NCBI GenBank assembly: GCA_002714465.1
Contig: PAXL01000034.1
Coordinates: 97,267 to 161,266 of the forward strand
Reading direction: 5' to 3'
DNA from: Gemmatimonadota bacterium
GTDB lineage: Bacteria; Latescibacterota; UBA2968
Length of the DNA: 64,000 nucleotides
Shown: one piece after another, positions 27,357 to 37,037 of the stretch
Numbering within the stretch: position 1 is the stretch's first letter
Layout of the letters: every line of letters begins with the position of its first letter
The notes under the pieces: generated by a model
The model's input: only the letters and a program-made list of their open reading frames with translations
What the model was told of the DNA's origin: nothing
Database searches by the model: none
Program-made: the position numbers and the translations under genes

Positions 27357-28616
27357 TCAGGCAGCAGCCATCGCTGTAGACAGGATCTCCGAGGTGCTGG
27401 GCCGCATGATCCTCGAATCGACCGTATCCCCATTCTCCAAAAGCTCGCGAACTTTCTTCCCAGAGATGAAAACTGGATCTTCTCCTTCGTGGTTCTCCAT
27501 CAGATCGACGCGCCCTAGAGAATCGTAGTAGGCCGCAAACCCGACGTTGACAGGCTTGATCTTGAGGTCACCCTTCAGATCGTTGAAAATCTCCTGCGCA
27601 TCGAAATCGCCCCAGATTGCAGTGCCGTCATGATAAGGAGCATCTGCGTGTTTGCGGCCTATCACGATGTCGGTGAAACCATAGTTCTGCCGGTAGATTC
27701 CGTGCATCACGGCCTCTTTCGGGCCACCATAGAACATCTTAATATCCAGACCCAAGAGCAGGACTCGGTCCGGTACTGACTCGCCTAGTCCGGACCAGAG
27801 AGCCTCGTCGCTGTCACCCTCCCCGAGAGCACGGGACTCGATCAGCGCTTCGTAGGTGTTCATACGAATCTCTGCGCTCACGTCATCCGACTTGGTCTCC
27901 CCGATCAACGGGTTCAGGCAGGCCCCCGCGTTTGCACCATCTCTTAGGAGCTTCTCGAGCCCATGAACCAAGGCATATTCGTGCGCGCGATGCAGCGGGT
28001 TCCGCGTCTGGAAAGCAACCACGCGATCCCATCCCCGTCCAGCGAGCAGATCGCGCACACAAGACGGAGACCTCACATAGTCCGCGAAGGCCGGATGCTG
28101 AGCCTGCGGAATCACGTGGATCTTACCACCGATCAGGTGCGTCTTATCCGAGTCCCCTTCGAGGACCATGTCCCCACCCGGATGATCTATCCGGTCGGTA
28201 AGATAGACGCTTCTCAGGTAGGTCTCCTTGTCCCAAGGGAAGACATCGCTCAACTCGAGAGATCCAACGATATCGTCGCTCGAATTTACCAGTACAACCT
28301 CTTGGCCGGGCTCAAGCCGGTCGGCCATCTCCCTGCAGACGGGAAAAGAGATCGGGATCGTCCATGCGCAGAGCTCGCTGTTATGCTCAATCACCGACTC
28401 TTCCAAAACACGGTTGTAGGTCGACGAGTCCATCGGTCCTTCCAGCGGGCTCAGGGCCCCGTCTCCGAAGCGATATACGCTCGAAAGATCGGCATCGCTG
28501 ACAGGAACCTGGGTCAGCGAGGACACACGAGACAGGAAAGCCTCCCTCTCGGCTTCGGGAACCGCTCGCGAAACGGGCGCGTCTAGACCGCCATGGGGCT
28601 GAATCAGACCACTCAT
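27357..28616 (-). CDS. sat: ATP sulfurylase (sulfate adenylyltransferase)
   Basis: Makes adenosine 5'-phosphosulfate from ATP and sulfate; with reverse flux it can also oxidise sulfite-derived APS. The 419 residues are the homo-oligomeric Sat/MET3 form, not CysDN. Signatures are the PUA-like N-terminal domain, [14 protein letters not shown] (the QxRNPxHxxHE ATP-binding motif) and [12 protein letters not shown]. The ATG at 28616 has AGGAGGAAG upstream. The frame is open further but the extension lacks protein-like features. It has its own terminator, and no APS kinase or reductase lies nearby. Confidence 0.94.
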   Translation of the reverse strand: MSGLIQPHGGLDAPVSRAVPEAEREAFLSRVSSLTQVPVSDADLSSVYRFGDGALSPLEGPMDSSTYNRVLEESVIEHNSELCAWTIPISFPVCREMADRLEPGQEVVLVNSSDDIVGSLELSDVFPWDKETYLRSVYLTDRIDHPGGDMVLEGDSDKTHLIGGKIHVIPQAQHPAFADYVRSPSCVRDLLAGRGWDRVVAFQTRNPLHRAHEYALVHGLEKLLRDGANAGACLNPLIGETKSDDVSAEIRMNTYEALIESRALGEGDSDEALWSGLGESVPDRVLLLGLDIKMFYGGPKEAVMHGIYRQNYGFTDIVIGRKHADAPYHDGTAIWGDFDAQEIFNDLKGDLKIKPVNVGFAAYYDSLGRVDLMENHEGEDPVFISGKKVRELLENGDTVDSRIMRPSTSEILSTAMAAA

Positions 28617-28880
28617 AATGTTTACTTCCTCCTGATATTGAAGAACTGGGAGTTCGCCAGAGGGACAATGTTGACTTTGTTGATGAACTTTATTTTGAAC
28701 AGATTGAGAATCTACAGGAGCGACCCGGATCACACAACAGAAAAGGGCCCCACTGCGCAGTAGATGACGCCCAAAAGGGATATTCCCCGAACCCGGATCA
28801 TTTACTGACCTAGTGAATTTTGTGAATGACCCGCTCGAGGAACCGGTTTCAGAACAGGCCGAAAGTGACACCTAGCAAAA

Positions 28881-28910
28881 AAGGAGCTACGGGGAATCCC
28901 GTAACTCCTT
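28881..28910. terminator. Intrinsic terminator after tRNA-Lys
   Basis: Hairpin AAGGAG-x-TACGGG / CCCGTA-x-CTCCTT with a short loop, flanked by an A-run on the left and a T-run on the right, so it can work in both directions. It closes the reverse-strand tRNA transcript 9 bp after the CCA end. Confidence 0.85.
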
Positions 28911-28918
28911 GTTTTTAT

Positions 28919-28994
<76 letters not shown>

Positions 28995-29155
28995 TCTTGA
29001 GGTCGTGGGTCAGTCGTTACATTCCTGACCGACGAGATGAGAATCTACCGAACGCTAGAATTCTTGTCAAGAAACCCGAGCCTCAACCGGCCCCGAGAGG
29101 CTGCCTCTATTGCTCGCCCGGTGCCAGAGTTGACTGGTCTTGAGCTCAATCTTTT

Positions 29156-29331
29156 TTACTTGTTCTCCTCTTCCACGATCTCATCCACCTGGAATTGCTT
29201 GGTTCGCTCAACTTCGTTCAGCTATGGCCAAATCTGGGAGGCGTGATTGTTATAATCCACGAGGGGCCTGGAGCACAAAGCAGGATATAGCCCAAGGTCA
29301 GGACGGCGAACACGATGTCTAAATCGATCAT
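29156..29331 (-). pseudogene. Probable degraded tatA/tatB-like gene
   Basis: An ATG overlaps the moaC stop (ATGA, 29328-29331) and opens a hydrophobic helix LDIVFAVLTLGYILLCAPG, which stops after 37 codons. The other two frames supply a TatA-like continuation: RLPDLAIAERS, then LNEVERTKQFQVDEIVEEEN ending at a TAA at 29156-29158. Together they give about 58 residues in TatA order: membrane helix, FGP-like hinge, amphipathic helix and acidic tail. Two frameshifts are needed. TatA forms the twin-arginine translocon channel. The match is short, so this is tentative. A truncated 37-codon membrane peptide coupled to moaC is the alternative. Confidence 0.4.
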
Positions 29332-29813
29332 TCCTCTTCTCCGGGACGGAGGTAGTTTCGCGATCGCCCCCCCGTCTTCTTAATCAGCCGGATATCACCG
29401 ATCACCATTGATTTGTCGACTGCCTTGCACATATCGTAGATCGTCAACAGACTCGCTGAAACCGCAGCGAGGGCCTCCATCTCGACACCAGTGCGCTCGT
29501 CGACCTTCACCTCCGAACGAACTGCGATCCCTTCATCCTCAGGCAAAAACGTGATGTCCACAACCGTGACTGAAATCGGGTGACACAATGGAATCAGGTC
29601 TGCGGTCCTTTTCGCAGCCATGATGCCTGCAAGCCTGGCCGTTTCGAGCACATTCCCCTTCGGAATCGTGCCGCCGGACACCATCTCAAGTGTCTTTGAG
29701 GACATCGAGATCAAGCCGGCGGCGACGGCCACACGTGACGTCACCGCTTTCTCACTTACATCCACCATTCGAATGCTTCCGTCCTGGTCCAGATGTGTCA
29801 GCTCGGGCGTCAT
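29328..29813 (-). CDS. moaC: Cyclic pyranopterin monophosphate synthase
   Basis: Converts 3',8-cyclo-GTP into cyclic pyranopterin monophosphate, step two of molybdenum-cofactor synthesis. The 161 residues have the full family pattern: MVDVSEKAVTSRVA, PKGNVLETARLAG, MAAKRTADLIPLCHPI (catalytic segment), ERTGVEMEAL, and MCKAVDKSM with the conserved lysine. The ATG at 29813 follows the moeA stop by one base. The longer frame starts inside moeA. Confidence 0.96.
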   Translation of the reverse strand: MTPELTHLDQDGSIRMVDVSEKAVTSRVAVAAGLISMSSKTLEMVSGGTIPKGNVLETARLAGIMAAKRTADLIPLCHPISVTVVDITFLPEDEGIAVRSEVKVDERTGVEMEALAAVSASLLTIYDMCKAVDKSMVIGDIRLIKKTGGRSRNYLRPGEEE

Positions 29814-29814
29814 C

Positions 29815-31029
29815 TTACCACTCGAAAAGTTGTACCACATCCACTTCCTCACCCGCCTCAACGGTATCTCGTTCCGCATCCACGACGAACAAACTGTTCG
29901 CCTCGGAGATAGAGAACAGATCAGCCGATCCGTGGTGACCTACCCATCGAGTTGTCCAGGCGCCGCCTTCCTGCGTCGTATAAGCGGGAACAAACTGCTC
30001 CCGTCCGGTCTTCTGAGAGAATGAAGCCCGGATCTTCGCCTTGATCCGCAGCCTATGGCAGTCGCTCATAGCCTGCATCGTCCTTAGGGCTGGACGCACG
30101 AGCAGTTCGAGACCGACGAGTGACGAAACAGGGTTACCGGGCAACCCAAACACTAGCTTCGAGCCGCAAACGCCGAAGGTCAGCGGCTTGCCGGGTTTCA
30201 TCTTGATTCGGTCGAACAGAACGGAGACACCCAGATCACACATTACACCCTGAACAAGGTCGTATACCCCAGCCGATACGCCTCCCGATAGCAGCAGTAC
30301 GTCGCATGTCTCCAGACCCTCTTCCATCACACGCCTCAGCTCCTCTACCGTATCTCCTGCGATTCCAAGATACTTCGGCGTGCCTTCAGCCCGAACCACC
30401 TGCGTCGCCATCGAATAGCCGTTGCTGTTCCGGATCTGGCCAGGCGCCGGGTTGTTCCCTGGCTCAACGATCTCGTCACCCGTGGCGACGACACCGACAA
30501 CCGGTCTCCGATACACGGGCACGCGCGTCACACCCACCGCTGCCAGGATCCCGATTTCGGGTGGCCGGACCCTCCGCTCGGCGGTCAGAACCACGTCCCC
30601 CTCACGAACGTCCTCACCCAAAGGAACACGATTCTGACCCGGCTGGGTAGGCTCGAAGACCCGGACCAGGCCGTTCTCTGTCTCCGTGTCCTCCACCATA
30701 ATCACCGTATCGGCACCATCCGGCATCGGTGCACCCGTCATGATCCGCGAAGCCGCACCCGCGGAAACCACCTTCGTCGGGACGGACCCGGCCTGAATCT
30801 CCTCTACCACCTCCAGTATTACCGGGCTGTCTCTAGCCGCCGCCGCAACATCCGTCCCTAACACCGCATACCCATCCATGGTAGCTTTTTCGAAGGGGGG
30901 CATGTTGATGTCGCTCACGACGTCCTCGGAAAGCGTGTGGCCGAGTGCGTCGATGAGCGGGACCCTAGTCGTATGCAATCGCTTCGTGCTGTCCATGACG
31001 ATGCGGACAGCTTCATCCATCGGAATCAT
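29815..31029 (-). CDS. moeA: Molybdopterin molybdenumtransferase
   Basis: Inserts molybdate into adenylylated molybdopterin. 404 residues. The four-domain MoeA order is visible: PPFEKATMDGYAV at about 44-56, GAPMPDGADTVIMVE near 97-111, the MogA-like domain with GVVATGDEIVEPG and NSNGYS, LLSGGVSAGVYD, KMKPGKPLTFG and GLPGNPVS, and a C-terminal beta domain. With moaC this forms a two-gene Moco unit. It implies molybdoenzymes elsewhere in the genome. Confidence 0.95.
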   Translation of the reverse strand: MIPMDEAVRIVMDSTKRLHTTRVPLIDALGHTLSEDVVSDINMPPFEKATMDGYAVLGTDVAAAARDSPVILEVVEEIQAGSVPTKVVSAGAASRIMTGAPMPDGADTVIMVEDTETENGLVRVFEPTQPGQNRVPLGEDVREGDVVLTAERRVRPPEIGILAAVGVTRVPVYRRPVVGVVATGDEIVEPGNNPAPGQIRNSNGYSMATQVVRAEGTPKYLGIAGDTVEELRRVMEEGLETCDVLLLSGGVSAGVYDLVQGVMCDLGVSVLFDRIKMKPGKPLTFGVCGSKLVFGLPGNPVSSLVGLELLVRPALRTMQAMSDCHRLRIKAKIRASFSQKTGREQFVPAYTTQEGGAWTTRWVGHHGSADLFSISEANSLFVVDAERDTVEAGEEVDVVQLFEW

Positions 31030-31143
31030 CTGTAGAATTGATCTCCAAGTATCCAGAAACTACATAACATCCTATTCGACAGGAATATAAGCTACGGCGT
31101 AGACTTTGTCATCAGGCCGACCACGGGGCGTCGAGGGGGAGCC

Positions 31144-31172
31144 TTGACCGAGTCCGAACGCGCCGATACATT
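31144..31172 (+). promoter_or_regulatory. Candidate sigma-70-type promoter for the SDR gene
   Basis: TTGACC, 17-bp spacer, TACATT, about 40 bp upstream of the SDR start at 31211. The gene also has a strong GGAAGGGG ribosome site. Confidence 0.55.
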
Positions 31173-31210
31173 CGTTGTGATTTTATTGCCGTGGTGCAGG
31201 AAGGGGTGCT

Positions 31211-31918
31211 ATGTCGGATAAACGGACTACGCTCATAACCGGGGCGGGGACAGGGATCGGACGCGGGATTGCGGTGGCCTTCTCGGGTGCCGGAATGAAT
31301 GTCGCCCTCGTGGGTCGCACAGCCTCGACGCTCCTAGAGACCGCAGATCTGTGTGGGCCGGACACGCGAGTTTTCGAGGCGAGCGTCAACGATCGGGATC
31401 GTATAGCTGAGATCGTCGCCGAAATAGGTACGATACAGATCCTGGTCAACAACGCGGGGATGAACACCCTCAAGCGGGGACTTCGCGACATGTCCGCGGA
31501 AAGGTGGGACGAGGTCATCGACGTCAACCTCACGGGGGCCTACAACTGTTTCAAGGCCGTCCTGCCGGTCTTCCTCAATGCAGGTGACGGACTCGTTATC
31601 AACATCTCTTCAATGGCGGGAAAACGAGCTGGGACGATTGCTGGCGTCGCCTACAGCGCTTCCAAGCACGCTATGGGTTCCTTGACCCAATCGATTAACG
31701 CCGAATTCCGTGAAGAGGGCATCCGTGCAACCTGTATCTACCCAGGTGAAGTCGATACACCCATACTCGACAAACGCCCGACACCCGTGACCGACGAAAA
31801 GCGTGCCGCTGCGCTTCAGCCGGGGGATATAGCCGCCGCTGCTCTGATGGCCGCGAATCAGCCGGATCGATCGATCGTCGAAGAGATCACAATTTTTCCC
31901 CGGCAACAGGTCAGCTGA
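31211..31918 (+). CDS. Short-chain dehydrogenase/reductase
   Basis: A classical SDR of 235 residues: cofactor motif TGAGTGIGRG at 10-19, NNAG at about 80-83, catalytic Ser near 134 in NISSM, and YSASK at about 148-152. The arginine in GRTAS after strand two suggests NADP(H) use. The substrate is unknown. It is divergent from moeA and upstream of the RNase G gene but separated by 118 bp. Confidence 0.88.
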   Translation: MSDKRTTLITGAGTGIGRGIAVAFSGAGMNVALVGRTASTLLETADLCGPDTRVFEASVNDRDRIAEIVAEIGTIQILVNNAGMNTLKRGLRDMSAERWDEVIDVNLTGAYNCFKAVLPVFLNAGDGLVINISSMAGKRAGTIAGVAYSASKHAMGSLTQSINAEFREEGIRATCIYPGEVDTPILDKRPTPVTDEKRAAALQPGDIAAAALMAANQPDRSIVEEITIFPRQQVS

Positions 31919-32036
31919 CCACAATTTCGGGCTCGAACTTGCCCATTCGCGGCAGTTGACTTAGTTTATGTAACTAGTTGAATTTTTAGCAATTTATGGC
32001 CTTGAGGCCACTCGGACGCAGTAAGGGAAAAATGGT

Positions 32037-33578
32037 TTGAAGACAGAAATCATTATCAACGTTGCTTCTCAGGAGTCGAGAATCGCGATTCTCGAGGAAG
32101 GGCGACTGGCGGAAATCCTCGTCGAGCGCTCCGAAAGCGAGCGCATTTTAGGAGACATCCACAAAGGGACGGTCACAGCCGTCCTACCGGGCATGCAGGC
32201 GGCTTTCGTCGACATCGGCTTGGAAAAAAGTGCATTTCTCCATGTTTCTGACCTTCCCGGTTCTCCGGGTTCCATGGTCGAACTCGATGAGGAAACGCTC
32301 GAAGAGATCGAGTATCAGACGAACCGACGCGGGCAACCCGTCTTTCAGATCGACGAAATCCTGAAGAAGGGCCAGAGCATCGTCGTCCAGATCAAGAAGG
32401 AGCCGATTAGCACGAAGGGAGCGCGGGTCACAGCTGTTCCCTCGCTCGCAGGTCGATTCATGGTTCTCGTTCCCAACGGAGACAAGGTCGGCGTGTCCCG
32501 GAAGATAACGAACTGGGGCGAGAAACGCCGTCTCAAGGACCTGGCGCGAAATTTGAAACCCAGCGGCTTTGGCGTCATCGTACGCACAGAAGCGGAAGGC
32601 AAGGGCGACCGGGAGTTCCGCCGCGACCTCAAGGACCTGATCAACACGTGGAAGCGGATTCAGCGAGGGGGTCAGAAGCAGCAAGAGGACGGGCTTCTCC
32701 ACAAGGAAATGGCAATGACCTCGAGCCTGATTCGTGACCTCTTCACAGACGAAGTCACCCGGCTCGTAACCGACTCCAAGCAGGAATACAAGAAGATCAT
32801 CAGCTACCTAAAAGGCGTCTCACCTCATCTGCGCGACAAGGTGGAGTATCACAGCGATAAGACGCCGATCTTCGACGCCTTCGGGATCGAGGAGGAGATT
32901 CAGAAGGCTGCCGACCGCCAGGCTTGGCTTAGAGGAGGTGGATACCTCGTCCTAGACCAGACCGAGGCCCTTCTCGCGATCGACGTCAACAGCGGCCGCT
33001 ATGTCGGACGCGACAACCAGGAAGAAACGGTCCTCAAGATCAACCTCGAGGCCGCCCGTGAGGTTGCCCGGCAGATCCGGCTCCGTGACATGGGGGGGCT
33101 CATCGTCATCGACTTCATCGACATGATGTTCCCCCAGAACCGGCGCAAAGTCGAAGAGGAGTTCAGTCAAGCGCTTCGACGCGACAGATCCAGACCCCGA
33201 ACCTCCGAAATCAGCGAATTCGGCCTGATGGAAATGACGCGTCAACGCGTACGGCCAAGCCTGCTGTTCACCTACAGCGAGCAGTGCTCTACCTGCGGCG
33301 GGACCGGTCGCATCCTCAGCAAGGAAACAACCCTCTCCTCGATCGAGCGCTGGCTGAAACGAAGCCGTGCGGCAGCGATCGAGCGACGTTTGACGGTCAT
33401 GGTCCACCCGGAGATGGGCGCATACCTGCTCGAGAATCGAAAAGAACGACTCAAGAGTATGCGGAAATCCACGCGGGTGTGGCTCAACGTCGAGACGGAC
33501 GATTCACTTAAACCGAACACGTATAGAATCTTCTCCCGGAAGAGGAAGCAGGACATCACAAACGAATTTAAAACTTGA
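32037..33578 (+). CDS. rng: Ribonuclease G/E family endoribonuclease
   Basis: Single-strand-specific endoribonuclease for rRNA and mRNA processing. The 513 residues match RNase G, without the long RNase E scaffold tail. In order: the 5'-sensor and S1 RNA-binding domain (DIHKGTVTAVLPGMQAAFVD near 40-60), catalytic aspartates in IDVNSGRYVG (about 318) and VIDFIDMM (about 362), and the zinc-link CSTCGGTG. Starts at TTG. The nearby ATG at 32032 ends in TGA at once. The rplU promoter overlaps its stop codon. Confidence 0.93.
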   Translation: MKTEIIINVASQESRIAILEEGRLAEILVERSESERILGDIHKGTVTAVLPGMQAAFVDIGLEKSAFLHVSDLPGSPGSMVELDEETLEEIEYQTNRRGQPVFQIDEILKKGQSIVVQIKKEPISTKGARVTAVPSLAGRFMVLVPNGDKVGVSRKITNWGEKRRLKDLARNLKPSGFGVIVRTEAEGKGDREFRRDLKDLINTWKRIQRGGQKQQEDGLLHKEMAMTSSLIRDLFTDEVTRLVTDSKQEYKKIISYLKGVSPHLRDKVEYHSDKTPIFDAFGIEEEIQKAADRQAWLRGGGYLVLDQTEALLAIDVNSGRYVGRDNQEETVLKINLEAAREVARQIRLRDMGGLIVIDFIDMMFPQNRRKVEEEFSQALRRDRSRPRTSEISEFGLMEMTRQRVRPSLLFTYSEQCSTCGGTGRILSKETTLSSIERWLKRSRAAAIERRLTVMVHPEMGAYLLENRKERLKSMRKSTRVWLNVETDDSLKPNTYRIFSRKRKQDITNEFKT

Positions 33579-33603
33579 CATAAAATGGTGTTCTCGATAC
33601 TCT
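33575..33603 (+). promoter_or_regulatory. Promoter of rplU-rpmA
   Basis: TTGACA, 17-bp spacer, TACTCT. The -35 box overlaps the stop codon of the RNase G gene. The ribosomal protein genes start about 80 bp downstream after an AGGTTTTCGGAGG leader end. Confidence 0.65.
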
Positions 33604-33680
33604 TACCGCTCTATTTTCATATTTTCTGAGCCGGTTCGGATGACCCGAATCGCAAGCTCCAAGAGGTTTTCGGAGGAAGT

Positions 33681-33992
33681 ATGTTCGCAGTCGTGGATCT
33701 TGGCGGAAGCCAGGTCAAAGTTGAGGAAGGCGATACGATCCGTGTCAACACGATCGAAGGTGAGCCCGGGGACAAGGTGACACTGGAGAAGGTGATCCTG
33801 ATAGGTCAGGATGGTGACACGAAGATCGGAACGCCTCGGGTCGAGGGTGCATCAGTAGAAGCCAGCATCGTCGAGCAGGGAAAAGCCAAAAAAATTCGTG
33901 TTTTCAGGATGAAGCGACGTAAGGGATATCGCCGGACGAATGGACACCGTCAGCCCTTCACAGACCTGCAGATCAACAAAATCTCAGCGTAA
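33681..33992 (+). CDS. rplU: Ribosomal protein L21 (bL21)
   Basis: 103 residues, typical bL21. Starts [14 protein letters not shown] and contains the conserved [19 protein letters not shown] 23S rRNA contact near the C terminus. Followed 17 bp later by rpmA, the usual pair. Ribosome site CGGAGG. Confidence 0.97.
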   Translation: MFAVVDLGGSQVKVEEGDTIRVNTIEGEPGDKVTLEKVILIGQDGDTKIGTPRVEGASVEASIVEQGKAKKIRVFRMKRRKGYRRTNGHRQPFTDLQINKISA

Positions 33993-34009
33993 CGGATCGC
34001 GAGGATACA

Positions 34010-34267
34010 ATGGCGCATAAGAAAGGTGTCGGGAGTTCACGGAACGGGCGCGACAGTCAAGGTCAACGACTCGGTGTCAAGGCCTATGGTGGTGAGTTCG
34101 TCTCAGCCGGCAGCATCATCATCCGTCAGCGCGGGACCCGGATCCATCCGGGCACGAACGTCAGGCGAGCAAAGGATGACACACTTTTCTCCGTCATCGA
34201 TGGCATCGTGACCTTCGAGCGACTCGGAAAAAGCAAGAAGAAGGTCTCCGTCTACACTGAGTCTTAA
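34010..34267 (+). CDS. rpmA: Ribosomal protein L27 (bL27)
   Basis: 85 residues, starting [16 protein letters not shown], so no cleavable N-terminal extension as in Firmicutes. Conserved [10 protein letters not shown] and [13 protein letters not shown]. The N-terminal tail reaches the peptidyl-transferase centre. Closed by an intrinsic terminator 35 bp later. Confidence 0.97.
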   Translation: MAHKKGVGSSRNGRDSQGQRLGVKAYGGEFVSAGSIIIRQRGTRIHPGTNVRRAKDDTLFSVIDGIVTFERLGKSKKKVSVYTES

Positions 34268-34302
34268 TAACGGACTCTCCCCTGAATCGGCATTGCTTTT
34301 TG

Positions 34303-34335
34303 AGCGCCTTCGGACGAGATTCCGAGGGCGCTTTT
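34303..34335 (+). terminator. Intrinsic terminator of rplU-rpmA
   Basis: 12-bp arms AGCGCC-T-TCGGA / TCCGA-G-GGCGCT around a six-base loop, followed by TTTT. It separates the ribosomal genes from mdh. Confidence 0.85.
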
Positions 34336-34364
34336 CGTTATTTAACGGTAACCGGAGTGGTGAC

Positions 34365-35288
34365 GTGAAGATCGGAGTGGTGGGAGCAGGAAACGTCGGT
34401 GCAACGACTGCGCAGATGATCGCACAGCAGGAACTGGGACGGGAAATTGTTCTCCTCGATGTAGCTGAGGGCATCCCTCAGGGCAAAGGGCTCGACATCG
34501 CGGAATCATCACCCGTGGACCGTTTCGACACCCTGATCAAGGGTACGAACGATCCGGAAGACCTCTGCAACTGTGGGATTACCGTCGTGACTGCGGGCAT
34601 TGCCCGGAAACCCGGTATGAGCCGAGATGACCTTCTCGCCACAAACGCCGAAGTCGTCGGATCAGTCTGCGAGCACATCGCACACGTCGCACCGAACGCG
34701 ATCGTCATCACGGTCACCAATCCGCTCGACGCAATGACCCATGTCGCCTTCAAGAAGACGGGTTTCCCACCTGAGCGTGTTGTCGGCATGGCCGGCATCT
34801 TGGACACCGCTCGCTACCGCTATTTCCTCGCGTGCGAACTCGACGTCTCTGTCGAAGACGTCACCGCGTTCGTGCTCGGAGGACACGGTGACTCTATGGT
34901 CCCGCTCCCCCGATACACAACAGTTGCCGGTATCCCTGTCTCAGAGCTTCTCGATCAGTGCGCGATCGACCGGATCGTTCAGCGGACTCGTGACGGCGGT
35001 GCCGAAATTGTCGGTCATCTGAAAACGGGCAGCGCCTATTACGCACCCGCCGCAGCCGTCGCCGAAATGGTCAAAGCCATCGTTCGTGACAAGAAGCGTA
35101 TCCTCCCTTGTGCCGCCTATCTCTCGGGCCAGTACGGCATCCACGATCTGTTCGTCGGCGTCCCCGTCAAGCTTGGTGGAGCCGGTGTCGAAGGCATTAT
35201 CGAAATAGGCCTGACACCCGACGAATCCAAAGCCCTCCACGCATCCGCCGCCGAAGTCCAAGAGGCCGTCCTCTCCCTCGACCTCTAG
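34365..35288 (+). CDS. mdh: Malate dehydrogenase (LDH-like type)
   Basis: NAD-dependent interconversion of malate and oxaloacetate. From GTG at 34365 the protein has 307 residues and begins [15 protein letters not shown], the nucleotide-binding loop. The frame extends back to 34293 but that part contains the rpmA terminator, and GGAG lies 7 bp before the GTG. Substrate-loop [12 protein letters not shown] with the Arg pair typical of malate, VTNPLDAM, and catalytic GGHGDSMVP. Supplies oxaloacetate to the TCA cycle and potentially to OadGBA. Confidence 0.94.
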   Translation: MKIGVVGAGNVGATTAQMIAQQELGREIVLLDVAEGIPQGKGLDIAESSPVDRFDTLIKGTNDPEDLCNCGITVVTAGIARKPGMSRDDLLATNAEVVGSVCEHIAHVAPNAIVITVTNPLDAMTHVAFKKTGFPPERVVGMAGILDTARYRYFLACELDVSVEDVTAFVLGGHGDSMVPLPRYTTVAGIPVSELLDQCAIDRIVQRTRDGGAEIVGHLKTGSAYYAPAAAVAEMVKAIVRDKKRILPCAAYLSGQYGIHDLFVGVPVKLGGAGVEGIIEIGLTPDESKALHASAAEVQEAVLSLDL

Positions 35289-35383
35289 GTCTCCAACAAA
35301 TCTCGGTTTCGACCCGCATCAATGACTTTCACTTCTCAATCTTCTATCCCCCATTCTCGATCCTCAATCCACCAAACCTTCCA

Positions 35384-35411
35384 TTGACATCAAGCGTGTA
35401 AGAGTTATCAA
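35384..35411 (+). promoter_or_regulatory. Candidate promoter of the Rieske/cyt b operon
   Basis: TTGACA, 16-bp spacer, TATCAA. It ends about 25 bp before the AAGGGAGGG ribosome site at 35436-35444. Confidence 0.5.
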
Positions 35412-35448
35412 ACGCTGCCTGTTCCTCGAAATCACAAGGGAGGGTCCT

Positions 35449-35877
35449 CTGACACGTCGAAAGACGATCGACACGCTGTTGGCGATCACAGGGCTGACTA
35501 CGCTGACCGGATTGCTTGCTCCGGTCTTGGCATTCCTGTCGCCGCTGAACCCAAACCAGTTGGGTTCACCCGAATTCCAGACAGCCGACGGAACACCGAT
35601 ATCGCCCGCAGACATCACTGAAGGTATCGGCAAAGTCGGTAGCCTCTTCGGTAAACCCACACTCATCGTCAGAAAGAACGGACAGCTCTTCGGCTACGAG
35701 GCTGTCTGTTCGCATCTCGGCTGCATCATTCGCTGGAACGACTCACTTAGTGCGATCGAGTGCCCTTGCCACGGCGGGGTCTTCGATCTCGAAGGGACAG
35801 TAGTCGCCGGTCCGCCGCCAGACGGTCTCGAACGCGTCTCAGTTCGTGTCGATGTAGACAGGATTTACAAGGCATGA
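35449..35877 (+). CDS. Rieske [2Fe-2S] protein, probable CTG start
   Basis: High-potential Rieske subunit of a bc-type complex. The cluster ligands are in CSHLGC and CPCHGG, about 75-100 residues in. A hydrophobic N-terminal anchor (LLAITGLTTLTGLLAPVLAF) is preceded by TRRK, a Tat-like twin arginine as in other Rieske proteins. No ATG or GTG exists in the right place. A CTG at 35449 stands 4-5 bp after a very strong AAGGGAGGG and would retain the RR motif, giving 142 residues. The TTG at 35479 would give 132 residues and cut off the RR, and lacks its own ribosome site. I therefore favour CTG. It overlaps the cytochrome b start by ATGA. Confidence 0.88.
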   Translation: MTRRKTIDTLLAITGLTTLTGLLAPVLAFLSPLNPNQLGSPEFQTADGTPISPADITEGIGKVGSLFGKPTLIVRKNGQLFGYEAVCSHLGCIIRWNDSLSAIECPCHGGVFDLEGTVVAGPPPDGLERVSVRVDVDRIYKA

Positions 35878-37037
35878 TACGTCCGACTCAACTCATCGGA
35901 TGGGTTCAGGAGCGGATTGATGTCCAAAGTGCCATTGCGTTCGTCGCAGACAATCTCCGGAAGCCCATCCCCAAGCACGTGAACTTCCTCTACACCTTCG
36001 GCTCGATCGCGCTGTTTCTCTTCGTACTCCAAGCGATCACAGGAACGCTGATGCTGGTCTATTACAAGCCGACGGTCAAGGAGGCTTACGGCAGCGTCCA
36101 GTATATCCACGAGACTGTTCCCTTCGGGTGGCTTATCCGTCAGATCCACGTGTGGGGAGCCCACCTCATGGTCTTCGTTGTCGTGGTGCACATGGCGAAG
36201 ACATATTTCTACGGCGCTTACAAGAAGCCTCGCGAGATCACGTGGATCTTCGGCGTCGCTCTGTTCGGGATCGTCCTCGGGTTCGGATTCACCGGCTATC
36301 TACTCCCCTGGGACCAGTTCGCCTTCTGGGCAACAACGGTCGGGACCGAAGCCCCCGGATCCGTGCCCGTCTTAGGTCCGGTGATACGAGAGCTCCTGCG
36401 AGGTCAGACAGAAGTGGGTGAGGCGACACTCGGTCGCTTCTTCGTTGCCCACATCATCCTACTGCCCGCAGTGTTCATCGGGGCCGTAGCTCTGCATCTC
36501 TTTCTGATCCGCTATCTGGGCACCGCACCGCTCTCAAGAACCGATGAGTTTGAGCCGACAAACGATGAGATCGGTCGATCCGGCGGAAAACCTTTCTGGC
36601 CGAACCACGCGCTGAAGGAGGGCATCGCCTGTTATATCGTTCTCGGTATCGTCCTCGCACTCGCGGTCTATCTGCCGCTCATGCCCGGACCTCCAGCCGA
36701 TCCATACAACACACCTGACGGCATCAAACCAGATTGGTACTTCCTGCCGATGTTCCAGCTGCTGAAGTATCTCCCCGAACCCATCGCGCTCGGACTCCTA
36801 GGAGTCGCCAGTTTGGTCATCATCCTCCTTCCGTTCATCGATCGGTCACCCGAACGCCATCCAGCGAAACGACCGGTAGCCGTGTGGGCAGGCATCCTAT
36901 TCATTCTGGTCACGGTCGGGCTTGGCGTTCTCGGTGCGCTCTCTGAGACCAGACGCGAGATCTTCGGTAATACCTACCATTTCGATACACAGGGCATCCC
37001 GAATCGCATCGAGCCGACGATAGAGGCTTCACAATGA
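35874..37037 (+). CDS. Cytochrome b of a bc-type quinol oxidising complex (full-length)
   Basis: 387-residue cytochrome b joining the cyt b6 part and the subunit IV part in one chain. About eight membrane helices. The four haem histidines lie in IHVWGAHLMVFVVVVHM (helix B) and VAHIILLPAVFIGAVALHLF (helix D). The Qo-site segment is PDWYF instead of PEWYF (near 290), as in several non-proteobacterial b6-like proteins. Overlaps the Rieske stop by ATGA, and its own stop overlaps the next gene by ATGA, so all three are translationally coupled. Confidence 0.94.
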   Translation: MIRPTQLIGWVQERIDVQSAIAFVADNLRKPIPKHVNFLYTFGSIALFLFVLQAITGTLMLVYYKPTVKEAYGSVQYIHETVPFGWLIRQIHVWGAHLMVFVVVVHMAKTYFYGAYKKPREITWIFGVALFGIVLGFGFTGYLLPWDQFAFWATTVGTEAPGSVPVLGPVIRELLRGQTEVGEATLGRFFVAHIILLPAVFIGAVALHLFLIRYLGTAPLSRTDEFEPTNDEIGRSGGKPFWPNHALKEGIACYIVLGIVLALAVYLPLMPGPPADPYNTPDGIKPDWYFLPMFQLLKYLPEPIALGLLGVASLVIILLPFIDRSPERHPAKRPVAVWAGILFILVTVGLGVLGALSETRREIFGNTYHFDTQGIPNRIEPTIEASQ

